Assembly: GCA_002706765.1 (NCBI GenBank)
Contig: PAJV01000061.1
Span: forward strand, 62,001-126,000
DNA: 64,000 nucleotides
DNA from: Gimesia sp.
GTDB lineage: Bacteria > Planctomycetota > Planctomycetia > Planctomycetales > Planctomycetaceae
Direction of reading: 5' to 3'
Shown here in pieces: positions 26,684 to 36,586 of this stretch; positions within the stretch are counted from its first letter, which is position 1, and the number at the start of each line of letters is the position of its first letter. The position numbers and the translations under genes were made by a program. A model generated the notes under the pieces. The model made no database searches and was not told the DNA's origin. It worked only from the letters and a program-made list of their open reading frames with translations.

Positions 26684-28258
26684 ATGCGATTTCGAACTCT
26701 TTTACCTTTCCTGCTGACCAGCCTGATCACAGTTGCCCTGCTCTGGTTGACTCAGGTCCCACTGGGCGTGGAAAGTGAGTGGAACTGGGATCGAATCCCG
26801 TTTACCGCAGCGGAAACCATTGCCGGCTGGATCATTTCCGGAATACTTTTCGCCGTCTATCTGTTGCTGGCGCTGACAGGACTTTCGAGACTGCCTTACT
26901 GTCGCAGGTATGAACCGGCTGTCTGGCTGACAGGTCTCACACTTGCCGGGGTATTCTGGTCTCTGCATCTGCAAGACAGCCCTGCAGAGGAATACGGACT
27001 GTCGAAAGCGGCATTTGTGCTGTATTACAAAGGTTCTTCAGGCTATTTCACACAGGCACAGTCTGAAATCTCGGATACTTCCCAATTCCTCAGTGATTAT
27101 GAAACAAAAATGGAACAGGGGGATGTGCTGCATGAAGGCACTCATCCGCCCGGACTGCCCCTGTTTTACCTGGCACTGATTCGACTCTGTGACAATTATC
27201 CCGGACTGCAATCCTTTCTACTGGAGACCCAATCTGACTCGTTTCAGGAAGCTGCGGATGTGATCGCCGGCATGACTTCGAATTCAGCGAATCCGCTGAC
27301 ACCGCGAGACCGAGCCGTCTTGTGGCTGGCAACTCTGATAACTCTGACATTGTCTGCACTGACAGTGGTCCCCCTGTATTTACTGGCGCGGGAATTTTCT
27401 TCGCGTGCAATCAGCTGGCAGGTCGTTGTGTTCTGGCCTCTGGTACCAGCTGCTCTGATCTTCCAGCCGAAATCCGATGCGCTCTACCCGGTAATCGCAC
27501 TTCTGTTTCTGTATCTGTGGGTGACTGCCTGCCGACGAAATAATCTGCTTTACGCATTTCTGGCGGGAGTGCTGATCTGGGCAGGACTGTTTCTGACCCT
27601 GGCTTTTCTGCCGGTCGGAGTATGTGCAGTCTGTTTTTCAGTCCTGCAACGTCTGCCTCGTTTGACGGGTTCGACCGCTATCCCCCCGAACTGGAAAGCA
27701 TTTGCCTTAATCTCTTTCAGCGGTCTGGCAGGTTTCTGTCTACCGATTCTGATTCTTTTCACCGGGTTCGACCTGAATCTGCCGCGTGTATGGTATCTTA
27801 ATTTTCAAAACCATGCCGGCTTCTACGATGAGTATGCAAGGACCTACTGGAAGTGGCTGTTGCTCAACCCGCTTGAAATCAGCCTGGCAGTCGGTCTGCC
27901 TGTTTCCTGGATCATTGTTCGTTCAATCTGCAGTCGGAGACTGTTCACTGCGGACCAGGAATCTCCCCCTGCCCTCAAACAATTGATCTTTTCCTGTTGC
28001 CTGGTACTGGTACTGTTATGGTTTTCCGGAAAGAACATGGGAGAAGCAGCGCGACTCTGGTTGATCTTTCTTCCCTGGTTCCTGCTGATGACCATCCCTT
28101 ACTGGCAGGCCATTCATGAAAACCAGGCTCGCGAGATGAATCAGGCCGATTCCTTTCTGAAAATGCAGGCGGTCTGGATTGTCGCATTAACTGCTCAAGC
28201 AGTCGTGTGTGTCGCAACCGTAAGTCGTATTACCGGTTTTCATTTTCCGCCCGCATAG
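26684..28258 (+). CDS. Polytopic membrane protein, GT-C glycosyltransferase-like
   Basis: A 524-residue protein with about ten to twelve hydrophobic spans beginning at the N-terminus. Between early spans is a hydrophilic loop with acidic residues and GTHPPGLPLFYLAL near residues 157-170. A His-Pro-Pro motif in this place is common in GT-C enzymes of the PMT/ArnT type, which move sugars from lipid carriers outside the cytoplasmic membrane. I do not recognise a closer family, and the catalytic acidic residues cannot be assigned with confidence. It follows the PP2C gene by 85 bases but shows no functional link. Confidence 0.65.
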   Translation: MRFRTLLPFLLTSLITVALLWLTQVPLGVESEWNWDRIPFTAAETIAGWIISGILFAVYLLLALTGLSRLPYCRRYEPAVWLTGLTLAGVFWSLHLQDSPAEEYGLSKAAFVLYYKGSSGYFTQAQSEISDTSQFLSDYETKMEQGDVLHEGTHPPGLPLFYLALIRLCDNYPGLQSFLLETQSDSFQEAADVIAGMTSNSANPLTPRDRAVLWLATLITLTLSALTVVPLYLLAREFSSRAISWQVVVFWPLVPAALIFQPKSDALYPVIALLFLYLWVTACRRNNLLYAFLAGVLIWAGLFLTLAFLPVGVCAVCFSVLQRLPRLTGSTAIPPNWKAFALISFSGLAGFCLPILILFTGFDLNLPRVWYLNFQNHAGFYDEYARTYWKWLLLNPLEISLAVGLPVSWIIVRSICSRRLFTADQESPPALKQLIFSCCLVLVLLWFSGKNMGEAARLWLIFLPWFLLMTIPYWQAIHENQAREMNQADSFLKMQAVWIVALTAQAVVCVATVSRITGFHFPPA

Positions 28259-28468
28259 GCATCGAGCCATTCCCGCCGCACAACTCCTCTAACCGGGTTA
28301 TTCGGAAATCTCCGCGCTGCACTAAGCACCACATTTTGGCTGCGTCGATATTCTCTCTAAGGGCGTCTCCCCTTTTATTTTTATTCATACCAAATGTTTG
28401 GGGAGTTCCTGCGGTAATTCTGAGTACAAATCCGGGCTTTTAAATTAATCGAAATCAGGTTGGCTGAC

Positions 28469-29317
28469 ATGGCTTTTTTGAGACACAACACAACCGGGCT
28501 CTGCAGAATCATCTGCTGTCTGCTTGTTGTGATTTCTGTAAACCATTCCGGTTGTTCTGAGCATTCCCTGGAGTACACTGAGCTCAAGCAGATCAATGAA
28601 AAAGTGACCGAAGCCGAACTGAAACGGTACCTCAAAGTCATCAAGCTGATGCCCGCCGATAAGATTCCCTCTTTTCCCACCGTGTATGCGCCAGCGCCGG
28701 CCTGGAGCCATATTCGCTCACTCCCGATTGAAGACCTGGTCAACAGTGAGCAGAACAATATCTCTCAGCTCTGGGACGTACAGCGCATCAGCGATCAATT
28801 TGGGATTCGTAATCGACTGCTCAAAAAAGCGCTCCAGCGCAGGGAAATGTCTAAAGAACAGTTCATCAGCTTTACGCTGGCCATCGGCCTGGCAGCCAGT
28901 CGCCATCAGTTACGCCCAGACCAGAAACTCGACGAGCTTATTACGAAAGGAAACAAGGCAATCCATCAGTTGCAACTGGATAAACGCCCGTTTTCCTCAC
29001 TCTCCCTGGAAGAACGGCATCGAACCCTGCACGAGGCAATGTGGATTGCCCGCGTGAATCGCGCGGAACACCTCATTCAGGTACCACCAGAAAACATCAA
29101 TCTGGTCAAGAACCACTGGGATCAGCTTAAAGAAGTTTTACCACCCCAGTTTTTGAAAAACCCGCTGGATGAACTGACAGATACGCTGGAAGAACGTGGC
29201 ATCCCCTTCACGCTGAAAGGAGAGGATGCTGATCAGTTGCTGGAATGGACTTCAACCAATGCAATTATTGGCACAGATGCCCCTGATCCCAAAACAGCCC
29301 CGGTCAAGATACAGTAG
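28469..29317 (+). CDS. Hypothetical exported protein
   Basis: I do not recognise this family. The ATG at 28469 is preferred to an in-frame TTG at 28460. The protein has a hydrophobic N-terminal segment (about residues 11-25) followed by NHSGCS; the cysteine could be a lipidation site but the residue three before it is His, so the lipobox is poor. The rest is rich in charged helices, with VTEAELKRYLKVIKLMPADKIPSF early on and a long helical stretch in the middle, and a short Pro-rich tail. No catalytic motif is visible. It could be a periplasmic or outer-membrane-attached helical protein. It converges with the aroH-like gene three bases away. Confidence 0.6.
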   Translation: MAFLRHNTTGLCRIICCLLVVISVNHSGCSEHSLEYTELKQINEKVTEAELKRYLKVIKLMPADKIPSFPTVYAPAPAWSHIRSLPIEDLVNSEQNNISQLWDVQRISDQFGIRNRLLKKALQRREMSKEQFISFTLAIGLAASRHQLRPDQKLDELITKGNKAIHQLQLDKRPFSSLSLEERHRTLHEAMWIARVNRAEHLIQVPPENINLVKNHWDQLKEVLPPQFLKNPLDELTDTLEERGIPFTLKGEDADQLLEWTSTNAIIGTDAPDPKTAPVKIQ

Positions 29318-29320
29318 GAA

Positions 29321-29704
29321 TTACTGCGCGGCTGCAACATCAGGTCGCAGCTTTTGAGCTTCATTCAGATACACGTGCACGACTTCTGACTGTTTCTGTT
29401 CCGTATTGACGTGAATCATGACCCGGATGCAGCGTGGCATCGCTCCTTTGACAGCGATCTCAGATGCACAGATCAACGGAACCGATCTCATCCCCAGTTC
29501 CCGGGCGGCTTCAGCCGGAAACGCAGAAGTTAAATCAGGAGTCGTTGTAAAAAATACAGAGACGATATCTTCGTAGTTTTCGATCCGGTTTGACTTGAGC
29601 AGCTGCTCCAGCAGCTCGCGTGTTGCAGACAGGACTTCTGCAGCAGCATCCTGTGTCACCGTTGTTGCACCACGAATTCCACGTACCGACATCGTTAATA
29701 CCAT
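29321..29704 (-). CDS. aroH: AroH-type chorismate mutase
   Basis: This 127-residue protein matches the trimeric AroH class. It has RGIRGATTV near the N-terminus, then [50 protein letters not shown], and a C-terminal [15 protein letters not shown]. The active-site Arg, Glu and Tyr positions of the Bacillus enzyme (early Arg, ASEI Glu, RCIRV Arg, VYL Tyr) appear kept. It converts chorismate to prephenate for Phe and Tyr. A second in-frame ATG at 29692 is an alternative start. The matching prephenate dehydrogenase is 31 kb away at 60.6 kb, so the pathway is not clustered. Confidence 0.94.
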   Translation of the reverse strand: MVLTMSVRGIRGATTVTQDAAAEVLSATRELLEQLLKSNRIENYEDIVSVFFTTTPDLTSAFPAEAARELGMRSVPLICASEIAVKGAMPRCIRVMIHVNTEQKQSEVVHVYLNEAQKLRPDVAAAQ

Positions 29705-30189
29705 GTATCTTTAATTTTTGATTACTTAACTGGAGTGACTGCCATAACTTGCAACGCCTGCCGACTCCTCCGTTAAACGATTCTACAAAGTCAGAATCAC
29801 ATCCTAACTAATTCATCGGCTGTTCGCTACCAGTGACATTCCCGAATTCCAGAGCGCGTCGCATTTAAGCCTGACGTCTCTCAAGCTATTATACACGATC
29901 CAAATGCGACTGGAACCACAACAGTAAATCTGAACACACTCGAATCAGCATTGACGATCGTCACGATAAACAACCACGGAACCAATTGAGACTAAAAGAA
30001 ACGCTTGCGAAATCGGGAAAATCCCCCATTTTAAAAAATGCTCTTGCGTTCAATTCGTGAAATCAGTTAAAAATCGGAAAGATCAGGGGAACTGCTTAGC
30101 AGGATAGGCCATGATGGCTGTCTCAATCCCTCTGTACATCGCCTGACAATCGATCAACGAAACGTGCATCTTCCGGAAAGGACTCCTTG
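29705..30189. other. Divergent gap between aroH and lpxD
   Basis: I see no gene and no clear hairpin or repeat in these 485 bases. It must contain promoters for both flanking genes, but I could not choose convincing -35/-10 pairs. A good AAGGA ribosome site ends the gap just before lpxD. Confidence 0.4.
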
Positions 30190-31272
30190 ATGTCGACGAC
30201 AGTCGAGTGGATCGCTCAAGAGCTGAATTGCCTGGTAAAAGGCAACCAGCGACTAGAAATACATGGTGCAGAGTCTGTTCTGAAAGCAGGCCCTCACGAT
30301 ATCACGTTTGTGGGCGATGAGCTGAACCTCAAGCGGCTGAAATCAAGTAATGCCGGCGCTGTGCTCCTGGAAAAACGCCTGGAAGAATCATTTGCTAAAG
30401 CATTTGAAGAAGCCCCCTTCACTTCGATTACCGTTGAAGATGCGCAGGCTGCTTTTATCAAAATCATTCAAAAGCTGCGTCCATCACGTAAGTTGCCCGA
30501 GATCGGAATCTCCCCCCAGGCGATCATCAGTGAAGGTGTCGAACTGGGTGAGAACTGTCAAATCTATCCCCATGTGACCATTCGCCCGGGTGTACGGATC
30601 GGTAATAATTGTCGGATCTATCCGGGAGCCTATATCGGTGAGGATTGTGTCATTGGCGATGATGTTACCATTCACGCCAATGCCGTATTCTATCCTGACG
30701 TAAAGCTGGGCAATCGCGTTCTCATTCATGCCTCTGTGGTATTAGGCTGTGATGGATTCGGCTATCGTTTCGAACAGGGTCGGTTTCTCAAAATTCCCCA
30801 CCTGGGTAGTGTGCGAATCGAAGATGATGTGGAGATCGGAGCAGGCACAACAATTGACCGCGGCATGATCGGCCCGACTGTCATTGGTGAAGGCTCCAAA
30901 ATCGATAACCAGGTGATGATTGCCCACAACTGCGAAATCGGAAAACATAACGCTTTTGCCTCACAGGTCGGCTTCGCAGGTTCGATCACGACGGGTGACT
31001 ATGTACGTTGCGCCGGCCAGGTTGGCGTGGCCGATCATGTGCATATTGGAGACAAAGCCACTCTGGGAGCGCGGGCCGGCGTGCATCGTGACATCCCCGC
31101 GGGAGAAGTCCATATCGGTACGCCTGCTGCTCCCGAAAAAGAACAACGCAAAATTGTAATGTCGATTCGCAAAGTTCCGGAAATGCGCAAACAGCTTCGT
31201 GAACTGGAAAACCAGGTCAAACTAATGAGCCAGCAAATCGCGGATTTAAATCAAATCGAAACGAAACAGTAA
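30190..31272 (+). CDS. lpxD: UDP-3-O-acylglucosamine N-acyltransferase LpxD
   Basis: LpxD adds the second hydroxyacyl chain in lipid A synthesis, using acyl-ACP. Residues about 1-100 are the uridine-binding domain (ADITFVGDE-like HDITFVGDELN). From about 105 the protein is a left-handed beta helix with many hexapeptide repeats (IGNNCRIYPGAYIG and similar). The catalytic histidine is His246 in QVMIAHNCEIG, and the LGCDGFGY loop is near 185. A C-terminal helix with a coiled-coil pattern follows (MRKQLRELENQVKLMSQQI). The ATG at 30190 has AAGGA seven bases before it and is preferred to the adjacent TTG. It is followed by lpxI. Confidence 0.96.
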   Translation: MSTTVEWIAQELNCLVKGNQRLEIHGAESVLKAGPHDITFVGDELNLKRLKSSNAGAVLLEKRLEESFAKAFEEAPFTSITVEDAQAAFIKIIQKLRPSRKLPEIGISPQAIISEGVELGENCQIYPHVTIRPGVRIGNNCRIYPGAYIGEDCVIGDDVTIHANAVFYPDVKLGNRVLIHASVVLGCDGFGYRFEQGRFLKIPHLGSVRIEDDVEIGAGTTIDRGMIGPTVIGEGSKIDNQVMIAHNCEIGKHNAFASQVGFAGSITTGDYVRCAGQVGVADHVHIGDKATLGARAGVHRDIPAGEVHIGTPAAPEKEQRKIVMSIRKVPEMRKQLRELENQVKLMSQQIADLNQIETKQ

Positions 31273-31329
31273 TTCGCCAGCAGACCGCGGCGTTCACCCT
31301 GAAAACTGGTTTCATAATGAAACTTTGAA

Positions 31330-32247
31330 ATGCTGATGAAAGAATTACAAACAATCATTTCTGACAATTCTCAACGGCAGATCGGGTCTCAACAGCAGAT
31401 CGGGCTTCTGGCGGGAGCAGGCCGATTCCCCATTGTGTTCGCAGAACAGGCACGTCAGCAGGGACATTCTGTCTGCTGCCTGGGAATCTTTGGTATGGCC
31501 AGCGAAGAATTATCAGACGTCTGTGATACATTTCACTGGATTCCCCTGGCACGCATCGGAAGAGCAATCAAACTGTTCCAGCGGGAAGACGTCAATCGCA
31601 TTGTGATGGCAGGCAAGATTGAAAAGACGGTCTTATTCAGCCCGTTTCGCATATTTAAATTATTACCGGATTTACGCACCCTGCATATGTGGTATCGCTA
31701 TGCCCGAAATGATCGCAAAGATGACACACTGCTGCTCGCCGTGATCAAAGAATTTGAACGTGACAACTTATTCTTCGAATCCGCATTAGATTATTGCCCG
31801 GAGTTACTCGTGAAACACGGATTTCTGACGAAACGACGTCCCAGTCATTCCCAGTGGGAAGACATCAAAATGGGTTGGGATATTGCCAAACAGATGGGGC
31901 AGCTCGATATCGGACAAAGTATTGTAATTAACGATAAAGCAGTGATCGCTGTCGAAGCCATTGAAGGCACCGACCGGGCAATCCAACGTGCAGGCCAGTT
32001 GTGCAAACGGGGTGGATTCACCGTCGTTAAAGTGGCAAAACCACAACAGGACCGGCGGTTCGATGTGCCCACCGTCGGGATCAAAACACTGCAGACCATG
32101 CATGAAGCCGGCGGGCGGGTACTGGCGATTGAAAGTAATCAGACAATCATGATTGATCAGAAAGAAGTTGCCGACCTGGCTGACAAACTGGGCATCGCAA
32201 TTGTTTCTCTCAATGAGGAAGAGCTGACACTGCAACTGGCCAGCTGA
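31330..32247 (+). CDS. lpxI: UDP-2,3-diacylglucosamine pyrophosphatase LpxI
   Basis: LpxI cuts UDP-2,3-diacylglucosamine to lipid X in lipid A synthesis, and replaces LpxH in many bacteria. The 305-residue protein has the two-domain DUF1009 pattern: an N-terminal GLLAGAGRFPIVFAEQARQ, then VNRIVMAGKIEKT, and a C-terminal half with GQSIVINDKAVIAVEAIEGTD, VVKVAKPQQDRRFDVPTVG and HEAGGRVLAIE. The conserved catalytic Asp in the DRRFDVP region is present. It lies 57 bases after lpxD, forming a small lipid A operon. Together they support an outer membrane with lipid A. Confidence 0.94.
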   Translation: MLMKELQTIISDNSQRQIGSQQQIGLLAGAGRFPIVFAEQARQQGHSVCCLGIFGMASEELSDVCDTFHWIPLARIGRAIKLFQREDVNRIVMAGKIEKTVLFSPFRIFKLLPDLRTLHMWYRYARNDRKDDTLLLAVIKEFERDNLFFESALDYCPELLVKHGFLTKRRPSHSQWEDIKMGWDIAKQMGQLDIGQSIVINDKAVIAVEAIEGTDRAIQRAGQLCKRGGFTVVKVAKPQQDRRFDVPTVGIKTLQTMHEAGGRVLAIESNQTIMIDQKEVADLADKLGIAIVSLNEEELTLQLAS

Positions 32248-32260
32248 AGCAACAGGGTGA

Positions 32261-32689
32261 TCATTCGGAGATCAGCTTGATTTCGTTTCCATTTTCACTG
32301 TCGGAATCAAGTGCTTCCTTTTTCCGCGGCACCTCCAGGTTGAACGCAGTCAGCATTTCTGTCCGCTGATGCAACCCGACTTCCGGATCATCCGCTTTGG
32401 GCTCACCCGAAAGCTCCACCTCAAATTTCGTGGAGGCTAACGACAGCTCGTCTCCCGGTAGCAATGCCCCCCGGATGATTTTCTGTCCATTCACCCGGGT
32501 TCCATTTGTGCTGCATAGATCTCGAACAAACAGCAGACCATCCGTTTTGATAATCACGCAATGAATCTTGGAGATACTGTTTTTATCAATCTGGATATCA
32601 CATAAATCAGACTTCCGACCGACTACGGTCACATCCTTTTTAATCAGGATTGGTTGACCTCCATTTGTCGGAATCAATCTCGCTATCAT
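32261..32689 (-). CDS. FHA-domain protein
   Basis: A 142-residue cytoplasmic protein whose first 95 residues form one forkhead-associated domain. The phosphothreonine-binding residues are visible: VVGRKSDLCD, SISKIHCVI, and RDLCSTNGTRVNGQKI. FHA domains bind phosphothreonine peptides and are often part of Ser/Thr kinase signalling. The last 45 residues are hydrophilic and probably disordered, with no second domain. It converges with lpxI 13 bases away and appears to be a single-gene unit. No kinase is next to it; the target is unknown. Confidence 0.9.
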   Translation of the reverse strand: MIARLIPTNGGQPILIKKDVTVVGRKSDLCDIQIDKNSISKIHCVIIKTDGLLFVRDLCSTNGTRVNGQKIIRGALLPGDELSLASTKFEVELSGEPKADDPEVGLHQRTEMLTAFNLEVPRKKEALDSDSENGNEIKLISE

Positions 32690-33423
32690 CGCTGTGGCCC
32701 GAAAGGGTATGAAAGAGTGTGTGAGTAACTACTGGAGTGTCATTTTTAAAATTTTGGGTTGATAGAAATCACGAGAGGGCGATAACGGAGAACGTAAATA
32801 ACACCCGCAACCCTCAATTTCCAGCTTGACAAAGCACTACTTAGACAATGCTAACTGTGATCTTACGTGAAATGCATGTACAAATGAAATATCGAGACCT
32901 GTCTGTCATGGTATCACAGGTCACACAATTTTCCATGCTAAATTACTCAGATCCCCGGAAAGGCGAAATTTCCGATAGATTCTGGCGGCGGATTTCGTAG
33001 CAATCTGCCGATTTCAAAGGGCCTTTAACTCGATAGTCGCCAGTCGCTTGACGGTGAGACTGAGCAATGGTAGTGTCCCTAGTAAATATGCTGCAAACCG
33101 ATGGTTGAACGTACAGGGTTCCAGTCATCCACTGGGCGATTGACTGACCAGAGAAAATCCTCAAACCGTTTAAACCAACTCGGATCAACTGGATATCAAC
33201 CGCCAGCGACAAGTCTTTCTCTGGAAAGACAATCAGCAGTCTTCAAATTCGTTGCTGACTGCCGCGAGTTCCGGATACATGCATGAGAGGGGATTGAAAT
33301 TCAATCCCTCATCTTAACGAGAAGCATTACGCTTCTGAACAATGAAAATGTACTGGTTAGCAGCCGGTTTCTTTGCGTGAAGGGACCGAAAGCCTAATCA
33401 ATTAACACTAAGAGGAAATAAGT
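32690..33423. other. Long leader/gap upstream of ppdK
   Basis: This is the longest gene-free stretch in the window (734 bases). Frames within it (for example 32943-33212 minus and 33101-33286 plus) have no ribosome sites or recognisable sequence. It holds the stem at 33287-33310. The end has a strong ribosome site, AGAGGAA, seven bases before the ppdK ATG. Confidence 0.45.
33287..33310 (+). promoter_or_regulatory. Stem-loop in the ppdK leader
   Basis: GGGATTGA (33290-33297) pairs with TCAATCCC (33301-33308) around a three-base loop; the stem extends by GA/TC with one bulge. It lies 114 bases before ppdK and has no T run (ATCTTAAC follows). It may be a regulatory leader element. No known class was recognised. 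Confidence 0.3.
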
Positions 33424-36156
33424 ATGTCAGGTCAAAAGTATGTGTACTTCTTCGGTGATGGAAAAGCAGACGGCGATGCGACATTGCGCAACAGCCTCGG
33501 TGGTAAAGGTGCTAACCTGGCAGAAATGATCAATATCGGCCTTCCAGTACCTGCCGGCTTCACCTTGAACACAGAAGTCTGCATCCACTACAGCAAGACC
33601 AAAGGTGAATACCCGGAAGGTGTGGAAGCACAGGTTGAAGAAGCGCTGGCCAAAGTGGAAGAAGCCATGGGCGCCAAGTTCGGCTGTGACACCAACCCTC
33701 TGCTGGTTTCCTGCCGTTCCGGTGCTCGTGAATCGATGCCCGGGATGATGGACACCGTATTAAACATCGGCCTGAATGATACCACTGTGGAAGCACTTGC
33801 CAAACAGTCCGGAAATGAAGCATTTGCCTGGGACAGCTATCGTCGCTTCGTCCAGATGTACGGCGACGTGGTACTCGGTATGAAAGGCGCTGACGAAGAT
33901 CCCTTCGAACACGCCCTGGAAGCCAAACGTGAAAAAGCCGGCGTCCAGTACGATTCCGAATTGAATGCAGAACAGTTGAAAGAACTGGTTGCCGAGTTCA
34001 AAGCACTCATCAAAGAAGGGACCGGCCAGGACTTCCCCACCGATCCCAAACAGCAGATCTGGGGTGCCATCGGAGCGGTATTCAGCAGTTGGGACAATGA
34101 CCGTGCAGCCGTTTACCGCCGCGATTACGGCATTCCTCACAACTGGGGAACCGCCTGTAACGTTCAGGCCATGGTTTACGGAAACCTCGGCGACGACTGT
34201 GCGACAGGTGTCGGCCTGACCCGGAACTGCTCTACCGGCGAACCCGGTTTCTGCGGCGATTACCTGATCAATGCCCAGGGTGAAGACGTGGTTGCCGGTA
34301 TCCGGACACCCAAACAGATTGAATCGACACTCAGCACCGATCTGCCCGAAGGCTACAAACAGCTCGACGATATTGGTCGCAAGCTGGAACAGCACTACAA
34401 AGACGTGCAGGACATCGAATTCACCATTCAACGTGGTAAAGTCTGGATGCTGCAGACTCGTAATGCCAAGCGAACCGGTTTTGCCGCGGTTCGTATTGCC
34501 GTCGATATGGTCAATGAAGGCCTGGTCAGCAAAGAACAGGCTATTACCAAAAAGCGGATTCCTGCAGACGACCTGAACCAGTTGCTGCAGCCGATTTTTG
34601 ACCCTGCTGAAAAAGAAAAAGCAGCCAAAGCAGGCGACCTGCTCACCAAGGGTATTAACGCGGGACCGGGTGCTGCCTGTGGTCATATCTGCTTCAGTGC
34701 AGAAGACGCTGAAGCCATCTACAACAAAGACAATTCCGCTCAACTGGTCCTGGTTCGTCGTGAAACCAGTCCGGAAGACCTGCGTGGTATGCGGGTATCC
34801 AAAGGGATCCTGACTGCCCTGGGTGGAGCCAGCTCGCATGCAGCTCTGGTCAGCCGCCAGATGGGTAAAGCCTGTATTGTCGGTGCTTCCGAGTTGAAAA
34901 TCGATTCTGCTGCCGGAACCATCACCAAAGGTGACAAGGTCCTGAAAAAGGGTGACTGGATCAGTATCGATGGTTTCACCGGAGAAGTCTTTGCCGGTAA
35001 AGTTGAAACCAAACCAAGTGAAATCGTCGAAGTGCTGATTTCCAAAACCATGAAACCGGAAGATTCCGAAACTTATCAGCGCTATGAGCAGTTGATGACC
35101 TGGGTCGATGAAATCCGCAAACTGAAAGTTCGCACCAACGCTGACCAGCCAGATCAGGCTGAAGAAGCAATTTCCTTCGGTGCCCAGGGTATCGGTCTGT
35201 GTCGTACCGAGCATATGTTCTTCCATCATCTGGCCGAAATCCGTGAAATGATTGCCGCTGGCGATGTCGCATCACGTACCAAAGCAGTCAACAAACTGCT
35301 GCCATTCCAGCGCGAAGACTTTGCCGGCATCTTCCGGGCCATGAACGGTCTGCCGGTTACCATTCGCCTGTTAGACCCACCACTGCACGAGTTCCTCTCT
35401 GACCGCCACCTGGAAGAAAACCCCACGCTGGCAGAAGAACTGGCAAATGAACTGGGTGTTTCCATTGAATTCATCCGTCGTCGTGTTGAAGAACTGCATG
35501 AATTGAACCCGATGCTGGGTCATCGTGGCTGCCGCCTGGGTATTGTTTACCCGGAAATCACAGCCATGCAGGCTCGCGCGATCATGGAAGCCGCCTGCGA
35601 CGTTCAGAACGAAGGCATTGAAGTCTTCCCTGAAATCATGGTTCCCCTGGCCGGTTTTAAGACCGAATTTGATGACCAGGCTCGCATCATTCGAGAAGAA
35701 GCAGAAAAAGTGCTCGAAGAGAAAGGTGTCAAAGTCAATTACCTGGTTGGCACGATGGTCGAACTCCCGCGAGCTGCCATTTGTGCAGATCAGATCGCTG
35801 AAACTGCTGAGTTCTTCAGTTTTGGTACGAACGACCTGACTCAAACCACTCTGGGTATGAGCCGAGATGACTACGGTACCTTCATCGGACACTACCGTGA
35901 AAACGACATTATTCCTTCCGACCCGTTCCAGACAATCGATCAGGATGGCGTCGGACGTCTTATGCAGACAGGTGTCGAGCGTGGTCGCAGCACTCGATCT
36001 GAGCTCAAGATCGGGATTTGTGGTGAACATGGTGGTGATCCTGCTAGTGTGATCTTCTGCCATCAACTGGGCCTGGATTACGTCAGCTGCTCTCCTTTCC
36101 GGGTGCCAATTGCCCGTCTGGCTGCAGCTCAGGCCGTATTGGAAGAAAAAGCGTAA
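33424..36156 (+). CDS. ppdK: Pyruvate, phosphate dikinase
   Basis: PPDK interconverts pyruvate, ATP and phosphate with phosphoenolpyruvate, AMP and pyrophosphate. The 910-residue protein has all three domains: the N-terminal ATP-grasp part ([20 protein letters not shown] and [18 protein letters not shown]), the swivelling domain with the phosphorylated His472 in [15 protein letters not shown], and the C-terminal PEP/pyruvate barrel with [15 protein letters not shown] and the catalytic Cys866 in [14 protein letters not shown]. The start is fixed by the ribosome site AGAGGAA. A strong terminator follows. In anaerobic or mixed metabolism the enzyme may run toward pyruvate or PEP; sequence does not tell. 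Confidence 0.98.
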   Translation: MSGQKYVYFFGDGKADGDATLRNSLGGKGANLAEMINIGLPVPAGFTLNTEVCIHYSKTKGEYPEGVEAQVEEALAKVEEAMGAKFGCDTNPLLVSCRSGARESMPGMMDTVLNIGLNDTTVEALAKQSGNEAFAWDSYRRFVQMYGDVVLGMKGADEDPFEHALEAKREKAGVQYDSELNAEQLKELVAEFKALIKEGTGQDFPTDPKQQIWGAIGAVFSSWDNDRAAVYRRDYGIPHNWGTACNVQAMVYGNLGDDCATGVGLTRNCSTGEPGFCGDYLINAQGEDVVAGIRTPKQIESTLSTDLPEGYKQLDDIGRKLEQHYKDVQDIEFTIQRGKVWMLQTRNAKRTGFAAVRIAVDMVNEGLVSKEQAITKKRIPADDLNQLLQPIFDPAEKEKAAKAGDLLTKGINAGPGAACGHICFSAEDAEAIYNKDNSAQLVLVRRETSPEDLRGMRVSKGILTALGGASSHAALVSRQMGKACIVGASELKIDSAAGTITKGDKVLKKGDWISIDGFTGEVFAGKVETKPSEIVEVLISKTMKPEDSETYQRYEQLMTWVDEIRKLKVRTNADQPDQAEEAISFGAQGIGLCRTEHMFFHHLAEIREMIAAGDVASRTKAVNKLLPFQREDFAGIFRAMNGLPVTIRLLDPPLHEFLSDRHLEENPTLAEELANELGVSIEFIRRRVEELHELNPMLGHRGCRLGIVYPEITAMQARAIMEAACDVQNEGIEVFPEIMVPLAGFKTEFDDQARIIREEAEKVLEEKGVKVNYLVGTMVELPRAAICADQIAETAEFFSFGTNDLTQTTLGMSRDDYGTFIGHYRENDIIPSDPFQTIDQDGVGRLMQTGVERGRSTRSELKIGICGEHGGDPASVIFCHQLGLDYVSCSPFRVPIARLAAAQAVLEEKA

Positions 36157-36586
36157 GACTTTTCACAGTCTGACTTTAACTACAGGGAGAGGCGTCCGGT
36201 TGCCTCTCCCTGTTTTTAACTGCTTTCATTTTCAGGCAAAATTGGCTATACTGGTTGCGCAATTAATCAGGGAGTTTTCGGAATTTAACCAAAAATCCTC
36301 TTCCCCCGAAGACGATACAACGATAAGATTCTACGCTCACACCTTACGCTCAGATTATCTACTTGCGAAACGTTCCGGATGTTAGTGATCCCTTGTTTAA
36401 AAAACCTGCCGGGTCAGCCATCACAACAGTAGAGTGATGCGATTTTGCAGGGCCTGCCCCTGTAGAACTTGAGTGTTTCTTCTCAAAAAGTTCCGACTAG
36501 TATTGAGCGCTTTGACGAGGGCGGTATGTTGCCGCCCGATTTGTATCCATTAAACATGTTATCCTTAGTGAACGTGCATTAAAGCC
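36157..36586. other. Gap between ppdK and fusA
   Basis: Besides the ppdK terminator at 36182-36217, I see no gene in these 430 bases. The right part should contain the fusA promoter, but no clear boxes could be fixed. The fusA ATG itself has only a weak ribosome site. Confidence 0.4.
36182..36217 (+). terminator. Strong Rho-independent terminator of ppdK
   Basis: ACAGGGAGAGGC (36182-36193) pairs perfectly with GCCTCTCCCTGT (36202-36213) around an eight-base loop, and a T run (36213-36217) follows. It begins 26 bases after the ppdK stop. Confidence 0.92.

Noticed and set aside
33760..35229. Long minus-strand frame of 489 codons inside ppdK
   Set aside because: It lies wholly inside a well-conserved gene on the other strand, and its codons are the shadow of ppdK codon usage. 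No ribosome site or family match.
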